In this document: positions 5,158-5,786 of the stretch, one piece after another | How the letters are laid out: each line of letters opens with the position of its first letter | How positions within the stretch are numbered: the stretch's first letter is position 1 | Assembly (NCBI GenBank): GCA_964594365.1 | Contig: CAZQMB010000037.1 | Location: 1 to 5,786 of the forward strand | Length of the DNA stretch: 5,786 nt | DNA from: CAIUSP01 sp964594365 | Lineage (GTDB): Bacteria > Actinomycetota > Thermoleophilia > Solirubrobacterales > 70-9 | Direction of reading: 5' to 3' | The notes under the pieces: generated by a model | Database searches by the model: none | The model's input: only the letters and a program-made list of their open reading frames with translations | Told to the model about the DNA's origin: nothing | Made by a program: the position numbers and the translations under genes

Positions 5158-5786
5158 ATGACGGGAGTGGGCGGAACCAAGCGGATCCTCATCCTCGGCG
5201 CCCTGGTGGCTGGCGTGATGGCTGTCCTCCTCGCGGCAGCACCTCAGACAGAGGCCGGCACCTACGCCGCGTGCGTAAACAAGCGCACCGGCGAGATGCA
5301 CCTGAAGGATCGTGGGCGAGAGGGTGCGCCCTGCGCGGCGGGTTGGAAGAAGGTCACCTGGACGAGCGGGCTGCCGATGGTGCTCACGCCAAGCGACAAG
5401 GTCGTGGGGCGCTTCCTGCAAAGGACGATCGGCAGGGTGTTCGTGCAAAGAGATGGAGGTATCTGGGATTACTACTGGCAGACGGGCGAACTGGTCGCCG
5501 ATGACCCGGTCTACTTCCTCACCCCCGATTGCACGGGTCAGGCATTCAGCGGCGGATACCTCAGCCGCGCCAAGGCCGAGCGCGTATCCAAGCGCGCCAC
5601 CGGTGCCTGGCGAATCGCCTATCGGGTGGATTGGGAAACCCTCGGCAAGCCGCTCGCCTACAAGGGGACCGGCAGGGTGCAGGAGGTCCCCGGACCGTTC
5701 ACCCTCTACCGCTTCGACGATGGAGGCAGGGGGACGTGCGAGGAAGACGGCGAATTCGCAACCACCTACATGATCCCCATAGCGCC
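5158..5786 (+). CDS. Secreted protein with ACVNK...C...W motif, 3' end outside the window
   Basis: The reading frame is open from ATG 5158 to the window end (209 codons, no stop), so the gene is partial. Residues 1-33 form a signal peptide (KR n-region, ILILGALVAGVMAVLLAAA core, TEA cleavage site before GTY). The mature N-terminus has ACVNKRTGEMHL (38-49), then Cys59 and KKVTW (64-68). This Cys-Asn-Lys...Cys...W arrangement is one I associate with many exported Thermoleophilia proteins of unknown function. Residues about 80-134 hold aromatic strands (GGIWDYYWQTGEL, VYFLTPDCTGQAF) resembling a beta-rich repeat common in bacterial hypothetical surface proteins. Cys125 and Cys194 may pair. No enzyme motif is visible. 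The start is supported by the 33-residue signal peptide that matches the propeller gene's; no Shine-Dalgarno is present. Coding is likely because frame, codon bias and signal peptide agree. Confidence 0.8.
   Translation, partial: MTGVGGTKRILILGALVAGVMAVLLAAAPQTEAGTYAACVNKRTGEMHLKDRGREGAPCAAGWKKVTWTSGLPMVLTPSDKVVGRFLQRTIGRVFVQRDGGIWDYYWQTGELVADDPVYFLTPDCTGQAFSGGYLSRAKAERVSKRATGAWRIAYRVDWETLGKPLAYKGTGRVQEVPGPFTLYRFDDGGRGTCEEDGEFATTYMIPIA

Noticed and set aside
5312..5773. Plus-strand open frame of 153 codons overlapping the last gene
   Set aside because: It is out of frame with the signal-peptide-bearing gene at 5158, begins without promoter or ribosome-binding site, and its product is Arg/Ser/Pro-rich with no motif.

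Overview
The window comes from a GC-rich bacterial chromosome. Third codon positions are mostly G or C, Shine-Dalgarno sequences are absent before every start, and -10 elements of the TANNNT type lie almost on the start codons. Together with the secreted protein types this points to an actinobacterium, most likely class Thermoleophilia (Solirubrobacterales-like). The lineage is inferred from remembered protein styles, not from a marker gene. No RNA gene, mobile element, CRISPR array or phage gene was seen.

Layout. (1) 29-1150 (+): a membrane protein with two Rossmann/RCK-like domains flanking two transmembrane segments and a degenerate potassium-channel-like pore loop. (2) 1160-3631 (-): a large secreted subtilisin-family (S8) protease with signal peptide, inhibitor-type propeptide, complete catalytic triad, two tandem PPC-like beta domains on proline-rich linkers, and a basic C-terminal beta domain. 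It converges with gene 1 across only 9 bp. (3) 3632-3822: a divergent regulatory region of 191 bp. (4) 3823-4794 (+): a secreted TolB/PD40-type beta-propeller protein. (5) 4831-5121 (+): a small two-helix membrane protein. (6) 5158 to the window end (+): the first 209 codons of a secreted protein with an ACVNK...C...W motif. Its 3' end lies outside the window.

How they relate. Three of the five genes encode exported proteins, so the right-hand part is an extracellular or cell-surface block. The propeller gene and the truncated last gene share near-superimposable start regions: an extended -10, a TTCTGC hexamer at the same distance from ATG, and 33-residue signal peptides with alignable sequence. 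That suggests common ancestry of their 5' ends or common control. No complete new multi-gene system can be recognised. The more unusual points are the pore-degenerate RCK protein, the repeated promoter/signal-peptide module, the half-site cluster at the propeller start, and the protease's C-terminal architecture.
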